The position numbers were made by a program, and so were the translations under genes. The notes beneath the pieces are model-generated. The model worked only from the letters and a program-made list of their open reading frames with translations. It had not been told where the DNA came from and made no database searches. Positions 43,371 through 52,944 of a stretch of 64,000 bases of DNA are shown here, piece after piece. Source of the DNA: Streptomyces camelliae. Its GTDB lineage: Bacteria > Actinomycetota > Actinomycetes > Streptomycetales > Streptomycetaceae. The DNA is taken from NCBI RefSeq assembly GCF_027625935.1, contig NZ_CP115301.1, forward strand, positions 209,285 to 273,284, read 5' to 3'. How positions within the stretch are numbered: the first letter of the stretch is position 1; every line of letters starts with the position of its first letter.

Positions 43371-43639
43371 TCGCACGATCTGCGGGTGCTTCTCCGGTAC
43401 CGCCCTGGCCCGGGGGCCGGTGGCTGCCGGGGGCCTTCGCCGGCCCCCGGGCCCCGCTTCCGCGGCACCGCTCGGCGCGGGCAGCGATCCCGTGGTGCAG
43501 GTACGTGCGCGCCGGACGGCACCGCGGCCCGTCTCCGTCACGGTGCGGCGGCGGTCGGCAGGGGTGGCGACGTCGGGGTAGTGCTCGGCGTAGTCCTGCT
43601 GGTGCCGGGCCAGGTGATCGCGTCCGGTCTGGGTGATGT

Positions 43640-44046
43640 GCAGCATCCGCCAGGTACTTCGCGACCGCGGCGAACGCTGCGGTCATCTGCCCGCTGGAGG
43701 GGTAACAGACCGTCGCCATCCGGTCGAACCGCCACCTGCGCGTGGTCCCGCCGAGCTTGCGCATCACTTCGTCCAGGGCCTGGACGAGGTGCGGGAAGTC
43801 CTCTGACTCCGATAGCACGGCCCGCCACCGGCCCGAGTGCGCGAGCGCCCCGATCAGTAGATGGGCATGCTCACCCACTCCCCACCCCTCCGGAGCATCC
43901 GGTAGCTCCAGCCAGTCGAACTGGATCTCTTCGCCCGGCGGGTGCGCGATCATCGCGACGTCGCGGCCGGTGGATGCGTGGCAGGGCTCGCAGTGCGGCC
44001 GGACCTGATAGCGGCGAAGCGCCCGCGTGAACGTCGAGTACGCACC
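43640..44046 (-). mobile_element. IS21-family transposase (IstA) fragment
   Basis: The minus strand reads STFTRALRRYQVRPHCEPC, IAHPPGEEIQFDWLELPDAP and RRWRFDRMATVCYPSSGQMT, the middle of an IS21-type transposase with the first DDE Asp (QFDW). Both ends are missing and no IstB gene is near. Confidence 0.7.
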
Positions 44047-44095
44047 CTCAGAGGGCGGTACGTAAGGTGATGCCCGTTTTGGCCTTTCGGTTGGG
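44047..44095 (+). repeat. Dispersed motif CCTCAGAGGGCGGTACG, copy 1
   Basis: CCTCAGAGGGCGGTACG is followed by AAGGTGATGCCCGTTTT and CTTTCGGTTGGG. A second copy with about 80 percent identity over 50 bp is at 55836-55885, and the core AGAGGGCGGTACG recurs inverted at 56929-56941. It lies at the end of the IS21 relic. Confidence 0.6.
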
Positions 44096-44197
44096 CTGAG
44101 CAGGTGTCAGCGGCCAGTTCCAACGGCTCTGATCCACTTGGTGTGGTCCGGTCGCAGAGTGTCACGGTGGGCTCGATCAGTGAGCAGTGCGTGCTGT

Positions 44198-44983
44198 TCA
44201 GAGTCCAAGCAGCTCGGCGAGAGTGTCACCGAGGACGCGGTCGCGCAGTGTTCCTGGGCGGGTGACGCGTTCGACGGTCATGCGGGCGAGAACCGGGTCG
44301 CCGTAGGGGGCGTCCGAGCCGAAGAGCGTGCGGTCGGGTACTTCGTTAATCGCCAGTCGGACTGCGAAGATGATGTCGGCCGTCGACAGCTCCAGGAACA
44401 TGTTCGGGGTGTCCCGTACTACCTCGATTGCGGTCAGCCAGTGTGCGCCGCCGAGTTGGCTGATCACCAGGGGAACGGTCGGATAGCGGCGCGCGAGGCC
44501 GGCCAGGGTGGTCAGGTCGCCCTTGGTGGTCGGTGCGGCTCCGTGCACTACCACCGGGAGCTGACCATGATCGGCGGCTGCGCGCAGGACCGGCTCGATC
44601 CGGCTGGCCTGGCCGGGGGGCGGGGTCAGCTCACCGATGCCACGGAAGCCCCGGCCGACCACGTCTCGTTCGACATCCGCGGTGATCTGCTCGGCGGGCA
44701 GGTCGAGCCTGAGGGAACGGAAGCCGATGAATCGGTCAGGATGTGCTGCGACAGCGGCGTCGAGTTCCTGCCATGCGGTCTGGTAGCCGTCGCGGCCGTT
44801 GGCGCGGCCGCCGGTCGCACCGGCCAGTGCGTTCATCTCGCGTCGCAACGAGGCCAGGTCGTCGGCCCGTTCCGGATGTGGCCGGGTGGCGAACAGGACA
44901 GCGCGATCCACTCCTGCTTCATCTAGCAGGTCGATGTGGGTGTTCAGGGGGTCGTGGACATGGCTGTGCGCATCGATGATCAC
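44198..44983 (-). CDS. Amidohydrolase-2 family metal hydrolase
   Basis: 261 aa from GTG 44983 (VIIDAHSHVHDPLNTH) behind AGGAGA. Metal ligands: DAHSHVHD (HxH), PVVVHGAAP (His), LFGSDAPYGDP (late Asp). The TIM-barrel amidohydrolase-2/ACMS decarboxylase-like family hydrolyses or decarboxylates small compounds; the substrate is unknown. It is divergent from a MerR regulator whose dyad lies in between, so the pair is probably a regulator and its target. Confidence 0.85.
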   Translation of the reverse strand: MIIDAHSHVHDPLNTHIDLLDEAGVDRAVLFATRPHPERADDLASLRREMNALAGATGGRANGRDGYQTAWQELDAAVAAHPDRFIGFRSLRLDLPAEQITADVERDVVGRGFRGIGELTPPPGQASRIEPVLRAAADHGQLPVVVHGAAPTTKGDLTTLAGLARRYPTVPLVISQLGGAHWLTAIEVVRDTPNMFLELSTADIIFAVRLAINEVPDRTLFGSDAPYGDPVLARMTVERVTRPGTLRDRVLGDTLAELLGL

Positions 44984-45045
44984 TGGCTTCTCCTGGTCAG
45001 GGCAGGGATTCGGGGGAAGTGCGACCGCGCGCCCAGTGTTGAACA

Positions 45046-45066
45046 TTGACACCGTGGGAAGGTCAA
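45046..45066. promoter_or_regulatory. MerR-type promoter dyad
   Basis: TTGAC-ACCGTGGGAAG-GTCAA, an 11-nt-spaced inverted repeat overlapping the promoter, 25 bp before the merR start. It is the typical overlong-spacer arrangement for MerR activators. Confidence 0.65.
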
Positions 45067-45091
45067 GTTCACCGGAGAGACAGGGGCACGG

Positions 45092-45445
45092 ATGCTGATC
45101 GGACAGTTGGCGAGGCGGACCGGGACGAGCGAGCGCCGGCTTCGCTACTACGAACGCGTCGGGCTGCTGACCCCGAGGCGGCAGGTCAACGGGTACCGCG
45201 ACTACGACGACGATGCCGAGCAGACGGTCGCGCAAGTCCGTGCCTTGTTGGCTGCGGGACTACCGACCCATGTGATCCGGCAGGTGCTGCCCTGCGCGCT
45301 CGCCGACGGTTCACTGCGGCCATGCCCGGGAGTGGTGGACACCCTGCGCAGCCAGCTCGCCCGTCTTGATCAGCGCGCGGACGAGCTGGCTCGGGCGCGA
45401 CAGACACTGCAACAGGCCATCGCGCTCGCCGAACGAGCCGGCTAA
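45092..45445 (+). CDS. MerR-family regulator
   Basis: 117 aa. LIGQLARRTGTSERRLRYYE is the winged helix, GLLTPRRQVNGYRDYDDD the wing, and RSQLARLDQRADELARARQT the dimer coiled coil. No metal-binding cysteine pair at the C-terminus, so an organic ligand is likely. Divergent from the amidohydrolase gene. Confidence 0.9.
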   Translation: MLIGQLARRTGTSERRLRYYERVGLLTPRRQVNGYRDYDDDAEQTVAQVRALLAAGLPTHVIRQVLPCALADGSLRPCPGVVDTLRSQLARLDQRADELARARQTLQQAIALAERAG

Positions 45446-45485
45446 CCAAAGCCGGTGCCCGAGACTGGGCGGAGCATGCGATCGC

Positions 45486-46265
45486 TCAATCTGCGAAGAG
45501 GATTTGGCGGCGAAGCAGGTCGAATCCGGCCCGGCCGTAGCTATCCCTTTTGATCCGTTTCACCCTATTGACGTTGCCTTCGACCTTGCCCGAGCTCCAC
45601 TCCAAGGTGAGCTCGGCAGTCACAGCGTCGAAGTCCTGCCGTAGGCCGCGGGCCAGGCTCTGCAGCGGCTTCAGCCCGGTGTTCTCAGCGAGGGTGAGCC
45701 AGCTCTCAAGCTCGCTGCCGCGGCGCTCGGTCATCATCTGCGCGAAGTCGCGCACACAGTCGGTGACGAATTCCAATTCCGGGCAGTGGGCCAGGAGTTG
45801 CTTGAGCTTGAGCGCGTTGCCCTCGTCGGTCTTGTCGGGGTGCGCGGTGATCAGCCAGGTGACTTTCCGGACGGTCAGCTCCTTGGGCTTGTCGGGTGCG
45901 GGTTTGCCGCTGGCCCGGATCTGTTGCAGGTGACGGCGGACAGTCCGCTTGCTGCCGCGGTAGCCGAGCTCGACGATCTCCGCATGAAGCCGTGCCGCGT
46001 CCGTGCACCCCTCGTTCCAACGTCGGCACAGATAGGGCGAGTAGGCGTGGATTTGGCCGTAGCGGCGGGAGCCGGTTCCGCGGGAGGCATCGTCAGGAGT
46101 GGCGGCGTGTGCGTAGCGGCGCACGGTCTTGCGGTCGAGACCGAGGGTTTTGGCAATGACGTCGATCTGCACGCCCTTGTCGTAGAGGGTATGCACCGCG
46201 GCATGGCGCTCGCGTCGCTTGATCGCGCGCAGCCCTTCCAGGGGCTCCGGCGCGTCGTCGGCGAG
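45486..46265 (-). pseudogene. ISL3-family transposase, C-terminal part
   Basis: The minus strand reads RHAAVHTLYDKGVQIDVIAK (HTH), later LKPLQSLARGLRQDFDAVTA and ELTLEWSSGKVEGNVNRVKR with the final DDE Glu, and ends ILFAD. The N-terminal half of the same protein lies at 48605-49436, separated by a 2.3-kb insertion. Confidence 0.85.
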
Positions 46266-46382
46266 CAGTGCTTAGGACTTGTGGATCAGTCCCGGGGCGG
46301 GACGCAGAAGGCGTACCTTCCCGATGATCCCGTGATGTCCGAGTAGGCCCGCGTTCGCAGCGCGGGTCGGGAAGGCACGCTT

Positions 46383-47731
46383 GTGCTCAGCGTAGTGACC
46401 GACGACGGCTCCACCCAGTCCGGCTCCCTGATCGACGAGATCGTCCGCGAGGGTGCCCGCCGCATGCTGGCCGCCGCGCTGGAGGCGGAAGTCAACCAGT
46501 ACATAGCCGAGTTGGCCGCCGTGACAGATCAGGTCGGTCATCGCCTGGTTGTCCGTAACGGCCACCATCGGCCCCGGACCGTGGTTACCGCGGCCGGCCC
46601 GGTCGAGGTGCGGGCTCCGCGGGTGAACGACCGTCGCATCGACGACGCGACCGGCGAGCGCAAGCGGTTCTCCTCGAAGATCCTGGCGCCCTGGTGCCGC
46701 AAGTCACCGAAGATCTCCGAGGTGCTGCCGCTGCTCTACCTGCACGGCCTGTCGTCCGGAGACTTCGTGCCAGCGCTGGAGCAGTTCCTCGGCGGCACGG
46801 CCGGCCTGTCGCCCGCGACGGTGACCCGGTTGACAAAGCAGTGGCAGGACGACCACGCGGCCTTCCAGCAGCGAGACCTGTCGCAGACCGACTTCGTCTA
46901 CGTGTGGGCCGACGGCGTGCACCCGAAGGTTCGGCTCGGCCAGGCCCACTCGTTGTCCTGGTCCTGCTCGGCGTCCGCCTGGACGGCACCAAGGAACTGA
47001 TCGCCCTCGCAGAGGGGCTGCGGGAGTCCACCGAGTCCTGGGCCGACCTGCTCCGGGACTGCCGCCGCCGTGGCATGCGCGATCCCGAGCTGGTCATCGG
47101 CGACGGCGCGATGGGCCTGTGGAATGCCCTGGCCGAGGTGTTCCCGGCCTCCCGCCACCGGCGCTGCTGGGTTCATAAAGCCCGGAATGTCACGAACTGC
47201 CTGCCGAAGTCCGCACAGCCGGGCGTGACGAAGGCGATGCAGGAGATCTACAACGCCGAGGACCGCACCCACGCGGAGAAGGCGATCGAGGAGTTCTCCC
47301 GTACCTACGGCACCAAGTGGCCCAGGGCCGTCGCGAAGATCACCGACGATGCGGAGGAACTGCTGGCGTTCTACGACTTCCCGGCGGAGCACTGGGTCCA
47401 CCTGCGGACCACGAACCCCATCTGGGTGTTGTACTTCCCATACCAGTTGGGGAGTTGCTCCCCGGCTGGCGCTCGATGCGGCCCGCCCTGACTCTGAACC
47501 CCATTGACGGCCATGCGGTTGTTCGAGTCGACGTTCTCCACAGCCAAGCTCCGTACGAAGGTCACCCGCGGGGCCGGAAGCCCGGCCGCAGCCCTGGCGA
47601 TGGTCTTCAAGCTCGTCGAGTCCGCCCAGGACCGCCGGCGGGCGATCACCGGAGCCTCCCTCGTCGCCCTGGTCCGGTCCGGCGCCAGGTTCAAGAACGG
47701 CGTCCTGGTCGAGCGCGAGGAGGCCGCGTAG
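46383..47731 (+). pseudogene. IS256-family (mutator) transposase, broken
   Basis: The first part reads VREGARRMLAAALEAEVNQY and LPLLYLHGLSSGDFVPALEQ to TDFVYVWADGVHPKVRLGQ. A frameshift near 46945 leads to LVVLVLLGVRLDGTKELIAL and VIGDGAMGLWNALAEVFPAS. After HLRTTNPI about 100 bp of unrelated sequence intrudes before ESTFSTAKLRTKVTRGAGSP and the end NGVLVEREEAA. The family's D-D-E residues are present but cannot be translated together. Confidence 0.85.
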
Positions 47732-47744
47732 TCAGGTCGGCCGG

Positions 47745-48533
47745 TCAGCTGGCGAAGCCACCGTTGCTCTTCAGTAGTTGCCCGTTGATCCACTGCCCTT
47801 GCGGTGAGCACAGGAACTCCACCAGGTCAGCGGTGTCCTGCGGGCTGCCCAGACGTCCCAGCGGTGTCTGGCGCAGTGCGTGGTCGCGGATGTCGTCGGA
47901 CATCCAGCCGGTGTCGATCGGGCCGGGGTTGATCACGTTGGCGGTGATCCCGAGGTGAGCGAATTCGTGGGCAGCGGCCAGGGTGATGCGGTCGAGTGCG
48001 CCCTTGCTCGCCCCGTAGGGGAGGTTGCCAACGGTGTGGTCGCTGGTGAGGGCGATCACGCGTCCAGTTCCCTGGGTTCCTTGGAAGCGTCGGCCGAACT
48101 CACGGATCAGCAGCCAGGAGGCACGCGCGTTGACCGCGAAGTGGCGGTCGAAGCTCTCCAGGGTGGTGTCGAGCAGGCCGGAGGCCACCGACTCGCAGTG
48201 ACACATCACCAACGCGGTGACGTTGCCGAGGCGGCCCTGAGCTTGGTCAAAGACTCGCGCTGGGGCCTCAGGACCGGTGAGGTCCGCCTCGATCGCCACC
48301 GTGTTGGCGCCCTGCTCTTCCAGGGCCTTGGCGATGGTGTCCGCGGCGTCAGGCTCGACGCCCCAGGCCATGCGCGCGTCGTAGGGCGTCCAGTAGGTGA
48401 AGGCGACATTCCAGCCCGCTTCGGCCAGTCGACGGGCGATCCCCGCACCGATCCCGATGGACCGGCCGACGCCGGTCACCAACGTGACCGGCCTGGCGGC
48501 GTCGAACAGCGGCTTCTCATCAGCAGTCGTCAC
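47745..48533 (-). CDS. SDR-family oxidoreductase carried within the IS-bounded segment
   Basis: About 262 aa from GTG 48533 (VTTADEKPLFDAARPV). Cofactor region TLVTGVGRSIGIGAGIARRL; ALTSDHTVGNLPYGASKGAL with the catalytic Ser and YxxxK; INPGPIDTGWM. FTYWTPYDARMAWG is typical of a Streptomyces SDR subgroup with a longer second strand. No good ribosome site is visible, so expression may be lost. It lies between the IS256 transposase relic and the element's right inverted repeat. Confidence 0.8.
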   Translation of the reverse strand: MTTADEKPLFDAARPVTLVTGVGRSIGIGAGIARRLAEAGWNVAFTYWTPYDARMAWGVEPDAADTIAKALEEQGANTVAIEADLTGPEAPARVFDQAQGRLGNVTALVMCHCESVASGLLDTTLESFDRHFAVNARASWLLIREFGRRFQGTQGTGRVIALTSDHTVGNLPYGASKGALDRITLAAAHEFAHLGITANVINPGPIDTGWMSDDIRDHALRQTPLGRLGSPQDTADLVEFLCSPQGQWINGQLLKSNGGFAS

Positions 48534-48604
48534 GAGGAGCAATCGTTCGGCCTGCTACACGGGAACGGCAACCCGATTTTCCCTCAGCTCATCCACAAGT
48601 CTTG

Positions 48605-49436
48605 ACGATTGCTCGTCGTCGGCTGCCGTGCCGGCCTCCACGTCGGCGGTGTCGGCGGTCATGTCTTCGGTGGGCTCGACGAGACACCTGCGATGTTCGC
48701 CAACGCACTTCTCTACTGCCTCGCACAGGTTCTTCCATAGATGAAACCTGTCTGCGACCTGCGTGGCGTCGGGACAGACTGTGCGGACGGCCTCGGCGTA
48801 GGCGCTGGCCCAGTCCCGGCACACGATCTCCACGCCGGGATGGTCGCGCAGCCAGGCTATGAGCGTCTCCGATGTGCGGTCGGGCAACACGTCCACACGC
48901 GCGCCGGTCTCCATGTCCATCAGGATTGTCCCGTAGACGTGGCCCTTCTTGAAGGCGAAGTCGTCCACGCCCAGGACCCGCGGGGCCGTGCCGGGGTTCT
49001 TGTCCGGGAGCTTGCCCAGCAGCCTGAGCAGGGAGTTCGCGCTGGTGGGGATCGATAGGTGCGCGGCCAGCCGGGCCGCGGGGCGCCCGGTCAGTGCCAG
49101 CGCGAGCCTCTCCAGCGTCCGGCGTAAGACCGGTGTGCGACGCGCGAACCGCTCGGTTAGCCCTTCTACCTGATCGACGAACGGCCGGCGACCGCACTCC
49201 GGCGTCTCGCATAGGAACCGCCGGACCACAAGGTCTATGACGACCTTCCGCCCTGCCACCGCCAGATCGGCCAAACGCCGGTGGTATCGCCCGTGAATTC
49301 GGCTGGACCTGCAACCGCACCCTGGGCAGGGTGCCTCTGGACTCGTCGCCCGCGCCGCGACGGCCACCGCTTCGTCGCCCACCGTGATCTCGTCCACCAC
49401 AACCGACTTCAGGTGGGATAAGGCGGTCCAGAGCAC
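48605..49436 (-). pseudogene. ISL3-family transposase, N-terminal part
   Basis: Starts at GTG 49436. The zinc finger CPGCGCRSSRIHGRYHRRLA, VVRRFLCETPECGRRPFVDQ, the first DDE Asp in LGVDDFAFKKGHVYGTILMD, and VCRDWASAYAEAVRTVCPDA are seen. The frame is cut at 48605 by the inserted element; the remainder is at 45486-46265. Confidence 0.85.
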
Positions 49437-49681
49437 GCTGGATTCACACGAAGGGTCAACCGATCAGAGGTCCGTAACGCAACGTCACCCGACCACAAGA
49501 AGTGGATCAGAACCGTTCCAACTCCCCATTGTCGGCCGGTTGGTGGGGAGTTATCCGGCCGTCGCAGGGATACGATTTTTAACGATGGCAATGAAATGGT
49601 GCGTTCCAGCCGTGCTGCCCGCCGACGCGCGTACCCAGCCTCGGACGCCAGCCAACGGGGGCATTCGTGGAGGATGGACCC

Positions 49682-50182
49682 ATGATCGGTGATCGATGGG
49701 GTGTGAGCGACAGCGAGATCGTGCGCTCCTACCCGTGCGACGACTTCGTCACCTCACCAACGCTGCAGGCGTGGCGGGGCGTGGCTGTCCAGGCGCCTGC
49801 AGAAGCGGTGTGGCGGCGGGTCGCACAAGTGCGGCTTGCGCCATACTCGTACGACTGGCTCGACAACCTCGGCCGCCGCTCGCCTCGCGAGCTGGTAGGC
49901 CTTCCCGAGCCTCAAGTCGGAGAAAGGTTCACTACCGCTGGCGGGCGTGAGCTGGGCCGGATCGTCTCGGTCACCCCGGGGAAGCAGCTGACCGGCACCA
50001 TCATGGGCGCCTTCATGTCCTACGTCCTCGTGCCCCAGGATCACGACACGACGCGCCTGCTGCTCAAGGTCGTCATGCAAACCAGCCGCTGGGCAGCCCT
50101 CGGGCTGTCCGTCGGCGATCTGATTATGGCTCGACGGCAGTTGCTGAACCTGAAGCTGCTCGCCGAGCGGCACCAGCACTGA
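49682..50182 (+). CDS. SRPBCC-fold protein
   Basis: 166 aa from ATG 49682 behind GGAGGATGG. A Bet v1/START-like fold is suggested by VQAPAEAVWRRVAQVRLAPY, SYDWLDNLGRRSPRELVGLP, VSVTPGKQLTGTIMG and a long C-terminal helix DLIMARRQLLNLKLLAE. Members bind hydrophobic ligands; role here unknown. It stands alone between IS relics. Confidence 0.75.
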   Translation: MIGDRWGVSDSEIVRSYPCDDFVTSPTLQAWRGVAVQAPAEAVWRRVAQVRLAPYSYDWLDNLGRRSPRELVGLPEPQVGERFTTAGGRELGRIVSVTPGKQLTGTIMGAFMSYVLVPQDHDTTRLLLKVVMQTSRWAALGLSVGDLIMARRQLLNLKLLAERHQH

Positions 50183-50211
50183 GCTGCGGACACGGGGTTG
50201 CGCTGGATGGG

Positions 50212-50755
50212 CTACGGCCGTGGCAGGGCGAATAGCCCCTGCTCGGTCTCGGCCAGGATTCCCCGCTCAGCGAGCCGCTTGAGTTTCAGGGGGACGTTGT
50301 TGATGTTGCTGGGCGCGATCTCCACGTCCATCGCCTCACACACCGCCCGCGCCCGTAGCGGGGCATCAGCCGCGGCGAATACCGCCATGATCTGCTGGTA
50401 GGCCGGGACGCCAGCGGCGGCGTGCAGGCTCTGGGTGTCGAGCACGACCAGACTGGGGTCGGCTAATCGGCCCCGGCTCTCGCGGACCTGCCAGCGCAGA
50501 AGGTCGTGGATGGTCTGGTCGGTGCCGTCGTCGCGCCACTTGTAGAAGTAGTACTTCACCGCACCGACCGGGGGCAGGTCGTGGGGGAGGTAGTCCCACT
50601 GGCAGCCGGTACGGGACTGGTAGAGCAGGGCGATGACGATCTCCCGCATCTCGTAGGCGCCTTGGTGGCCGCTGACGGAGGGGTGCCGGGCCTTCCAGGA
50701 GGCGACGACGGGCTCGATCAGGGCCCACGCTCGTGGGACAAGTCGCTCTTGTAGG
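50212..50755 (-). pseudogene. IS5-family transposase N-part fused to a winged-helix tail
   Basis: The minus strand begins YKSDLSHER, frameshifts, then WALIEPVVASWKARHPSVSG and MREIVIALLYQSRTGCQWDY, LPPVGAVKYYFYKWRDDGTD: the IS5 helical N-domain. After DTQSLHAAAGVP it changes to IMAVFAAADAPLRARAVCEA and LKLKRLAERGILAETEQGLF, the tail of an unrelated winged-helix protein. A deletion joined the two. Confidence 0.7.
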
Positions 50756-51031
50756 GCTGGCGATCGCTCACGAGGAACACTCCAGCACGGCCAGGCTCTC
50801 CGATCAGTGAGCCTTCGCCAACTTGAAACCGCAGGTCGAAGGGCTGGTATGACTGGCTTCCGGGATACTCACGTTGGTCGTCGGCGGCAGTCTGCGGAGC
50901 AGATCGTTTGTCAGCGATTGGCTCGCTGGATCGTGCTGCCTGTGGCCGGATGGTGATGGCGCTTTATGCGAAGAGCACTGTCCGCAGTGTCCGTGTATGC
51001 GCGGCGGTCGAACTCTCGGTTCTGGAGCATG
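50756..51031. other. Intergenic region without a gene
   Basis: Nothing convincing on either strand. TTGAAACCGCAGG near 50822 and the surrounding lower GC mark old IS-flanking sequence. Confidence 0.4.
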
Positions 51032-51619
51032 TCACCGCGGGGAGAGAATGCTCCGGCCCTGCCGATCCTGCGGGGCTGAGCCGTCCAGGGAAGTACCCCG
51101 GATCGACATGAGGACCATCAGGGCACCGCCGCAGACAATGCCCGAATCGGCGAGGTTGAACACCGCGAAGTGCTCGACGGAGATGAAGTCGACGACGTGC
51201 CCGCGAAAGACCGCGGGCGCCCGGAAGATCCGGTCAGTGAGATTGCCGAGCGCGCCCCCGAGCATCAGGCCCAGGGCGACGGCCCAGGGAAGGCTCTGAA
51301 GCCTACGCGCGGCACGCGTGATGACCACGACAACCGCGATCGCAATCGCCGTGAATACTGCAGTGAAGGTCTGGCCGCTGCTGAAAGCCGCACCCGAGTT
51401 ACGGAACACTTGCAGCGTAAGCACGTGGCCCGCTATGGCAACGGGCTCTTGGCCTTCCAACCGCGAGACAGCCACAAGCTTGCTGCCGAGATCCAAGGCA
51501 TAGGTGAGAACGGCCGCCGTCAGCAGAGCGGTCAGAGCCAGTGTGCGGTTGCCAACAGCACGTGTTGCGGTCTCGGGCTGGGATTGCGAGGCATTGTGGG
51601 TAGTAATGATCCGCTCCAT
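51032..51619 (-). CDS. lspA: Signal peptidase II (lipoprotein signal peptidase)
   Basis: 195 aa with four membrane helices. VFRNSGAAFSSGQTF, LGGALGNLTDRIFRAPAVFR and VVDFISVEHFAVFNLADSGI contain both catalytic aspartates (VVDF and NLAD). It cuts the signal peptide of diacylglyceryl-modified prolipoproteins in the membrane. The N-terminal 25 residues are longer and polar compared with usual LspA. It stands alone in an IS-rich region, away from the ileS/rluD context of the housekeeping gene, so it is probably an extra copy. Confidence 0.9.
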   Translation of the reverse strand: MERIITTHNASQSQPETATRAVGNRTLALTALLTAAVLTYALDLGSKLVAVSRLEGQEPVAIAGHVLTLQVFRNSGAAFSSGQTFTAVFTAIAIAVVVVITRAARRLQSLPWAVALGLMLGGALGNLTDRIFRAPAVFRGHVVDFISVEHFAVFNLADSGIVCGGALMVLMSIRGTSLDGSAPQDRQGRSILSPR

Positions 51620-51769
51620 GGATGCCGAGCCGCCCGGGACGACACCACATTACAAGGGACTGCGAGGGGAAACGTCGGGCAGGCGGTTGGCTCCAGCTTT
51701 CACACCTCCGTGGTCAGATCATGTTGGCTCTGGCCTCAGGCCCCACGAACAGCCTTCTACGATCTATGC

Positions 51770-52195
51770 ATGCTGGATCCCAAGCTACTGGAGCGGATCA
51801 CCGCGCGCCGCGCTGAACTGGACGAACTCGAAGAACAGCTGGTCAAGCAGCTGGCGGAGGTGCGGTCGGAGCGGGACGAGCTCGCTGTCGCCGAGCGGGT
51901 CCTGGAGAGGGTGAGCGATCAGCTCGCCGACGAGCGGGCCTCGGCCGCGCCCTTGCCGGGGCAGGTGGGCGGCCGGCCGGTAATGCTGATCCCACACCGC
52001 ACGCCGGACATGGAGGAGACCATGCTTCCGCCGGACTACCAGCGCATTCTCGCCGCTGTGCGTCAGGCCGCCGGGCCGGTCATGGCCCGGCAGGTCGGCG
52101 AGATGCTCGGAGTCGGTGTCACCGTGCGGTCCAAGCTGGAACCGCTGCGCGGGAGGCTGGTCAGGCTGGCTGATCGCGGCTGGTTGCGCAAACTG
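51770..52195 (+). pseudogene. Coiled-coil/winged-helix protein, 3' end lost
   Basis: MLDPKLLERITARRAELDEL begins a coiled coil (EEQLVKQLAEVRSERDELAV), followed by a winged helix (LPPDYQRILAAVRQAAGPVM, RLVRLADRGWLRK). The family is frequent next to Streptomyces IS elements and normally ends shortly after GWLxK with a basic tail. Here sequence from about 52196 belongs to the ATPase gene on the other strand, so the end has been deleted. Confidence 0.65.
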
Positions 52196-52768
52196 CGTCA
52201 GGGCCTGGGCGACTTCAGCGAGCGCGGACTCCATCTGCTGTGGCAGCACTTCGCCGAACCGGGCGGCCAGGCCGCGGCGGCGCAGGTATTCCTCCAGCGG
52301 CTTCCCGGGGTGGTTGGTTTCCCAGTAGCGGCGCAGTGCGATGTCGAAGGCGGGCAGCGGGCGGCCGATGCGGGTCAGGGTGAGCCGGATCATGAGCACG
52401 ATCTGCTCGAAGCCGGCCGTGGCGGACCGCGCGAGGTCGATCCGTACCGGGAGGATCCGGTCGGCCGGCCAGCCGGGCTCGCCCCACTGCGCCGGGCGCC
52501 GTCCCGCGTCGGCGAGCGCCGCCTCCAGCTGACGCGAGAGCGTGGTCTTCCCGACGCCGCCCACCCCGTGGAACACGATCACGTTGTCGCGGGGCGCCTC
52601 GAAATCCTCGACGTCGAAGCCGGGCGCGCCGGTGTGCTGCAGGTGCTCGGTGAGGGCGGCGGCCAGAGCCTCCCACTGCGCCTGCCAGTTCGTGAACGTC
52701 TCCTGCACCGCCACGCCACGGTCGTTCGTACTGAACAGGGCCCTGAGATCCCGGCCTGCCACATCCAC
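52196..52768 (-). pseudogene. STAND-type ATPase, truncated after the P-loop domain
   Basis: MDVAGRDLRALFSTNDRGVA, then IVFHGVGGVGKTTLSRQLEA (Walker A) and VRIDLARSATAGFEQIVLMI. About 190 residues remain, to VAQALTQFAQ; beyond that the frame reads antisense of the coiled-coil gene. Typical family members exceed 700 aa with TPR repeats, so most of the gene is missing. Confidence 0.7.
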
Positions 52769-52944
52769 CCCCGAAAAATGATCACTCGCAGGTCAACCTA
52801 TGCCCGTCCTGCGGGATTTGGGGAGTCCACCCCTCTGCCGTGGCCCGCCTGAGCGACGGATTCAGGCCTGCCGCGCCGTGGAGCGCTCTGGCACCGGCCT
52901 CGATACTGGTGAGGTCGCCGATTCAACTGTCGTCAGGCCGGCCC

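Larger units (their letters stand above)
46273..48604. mobile_element. IS256-type element inserted in an ISL3 transposase, with SDR passenger
   Basis: The ends are inverted repeats, GGACTTGTGGATCAG at 46273 and its near complement CTCATCCACAAGTCT ending at 48604. Inside are a broken IS256 transposase and an intact-looking SDR gene. The insertion splits one ISL3 transposase frame. No clear direct target duplication was found. Confidence 0.6.

Noticed and set aside
46273..48604. Direct target duplication for the IS256-type segment
   Set aside because: The flanks CGAGCAGTGCTTA and TTGACGATTGCTCG are similar only when one is inverted; no true direct repeat.
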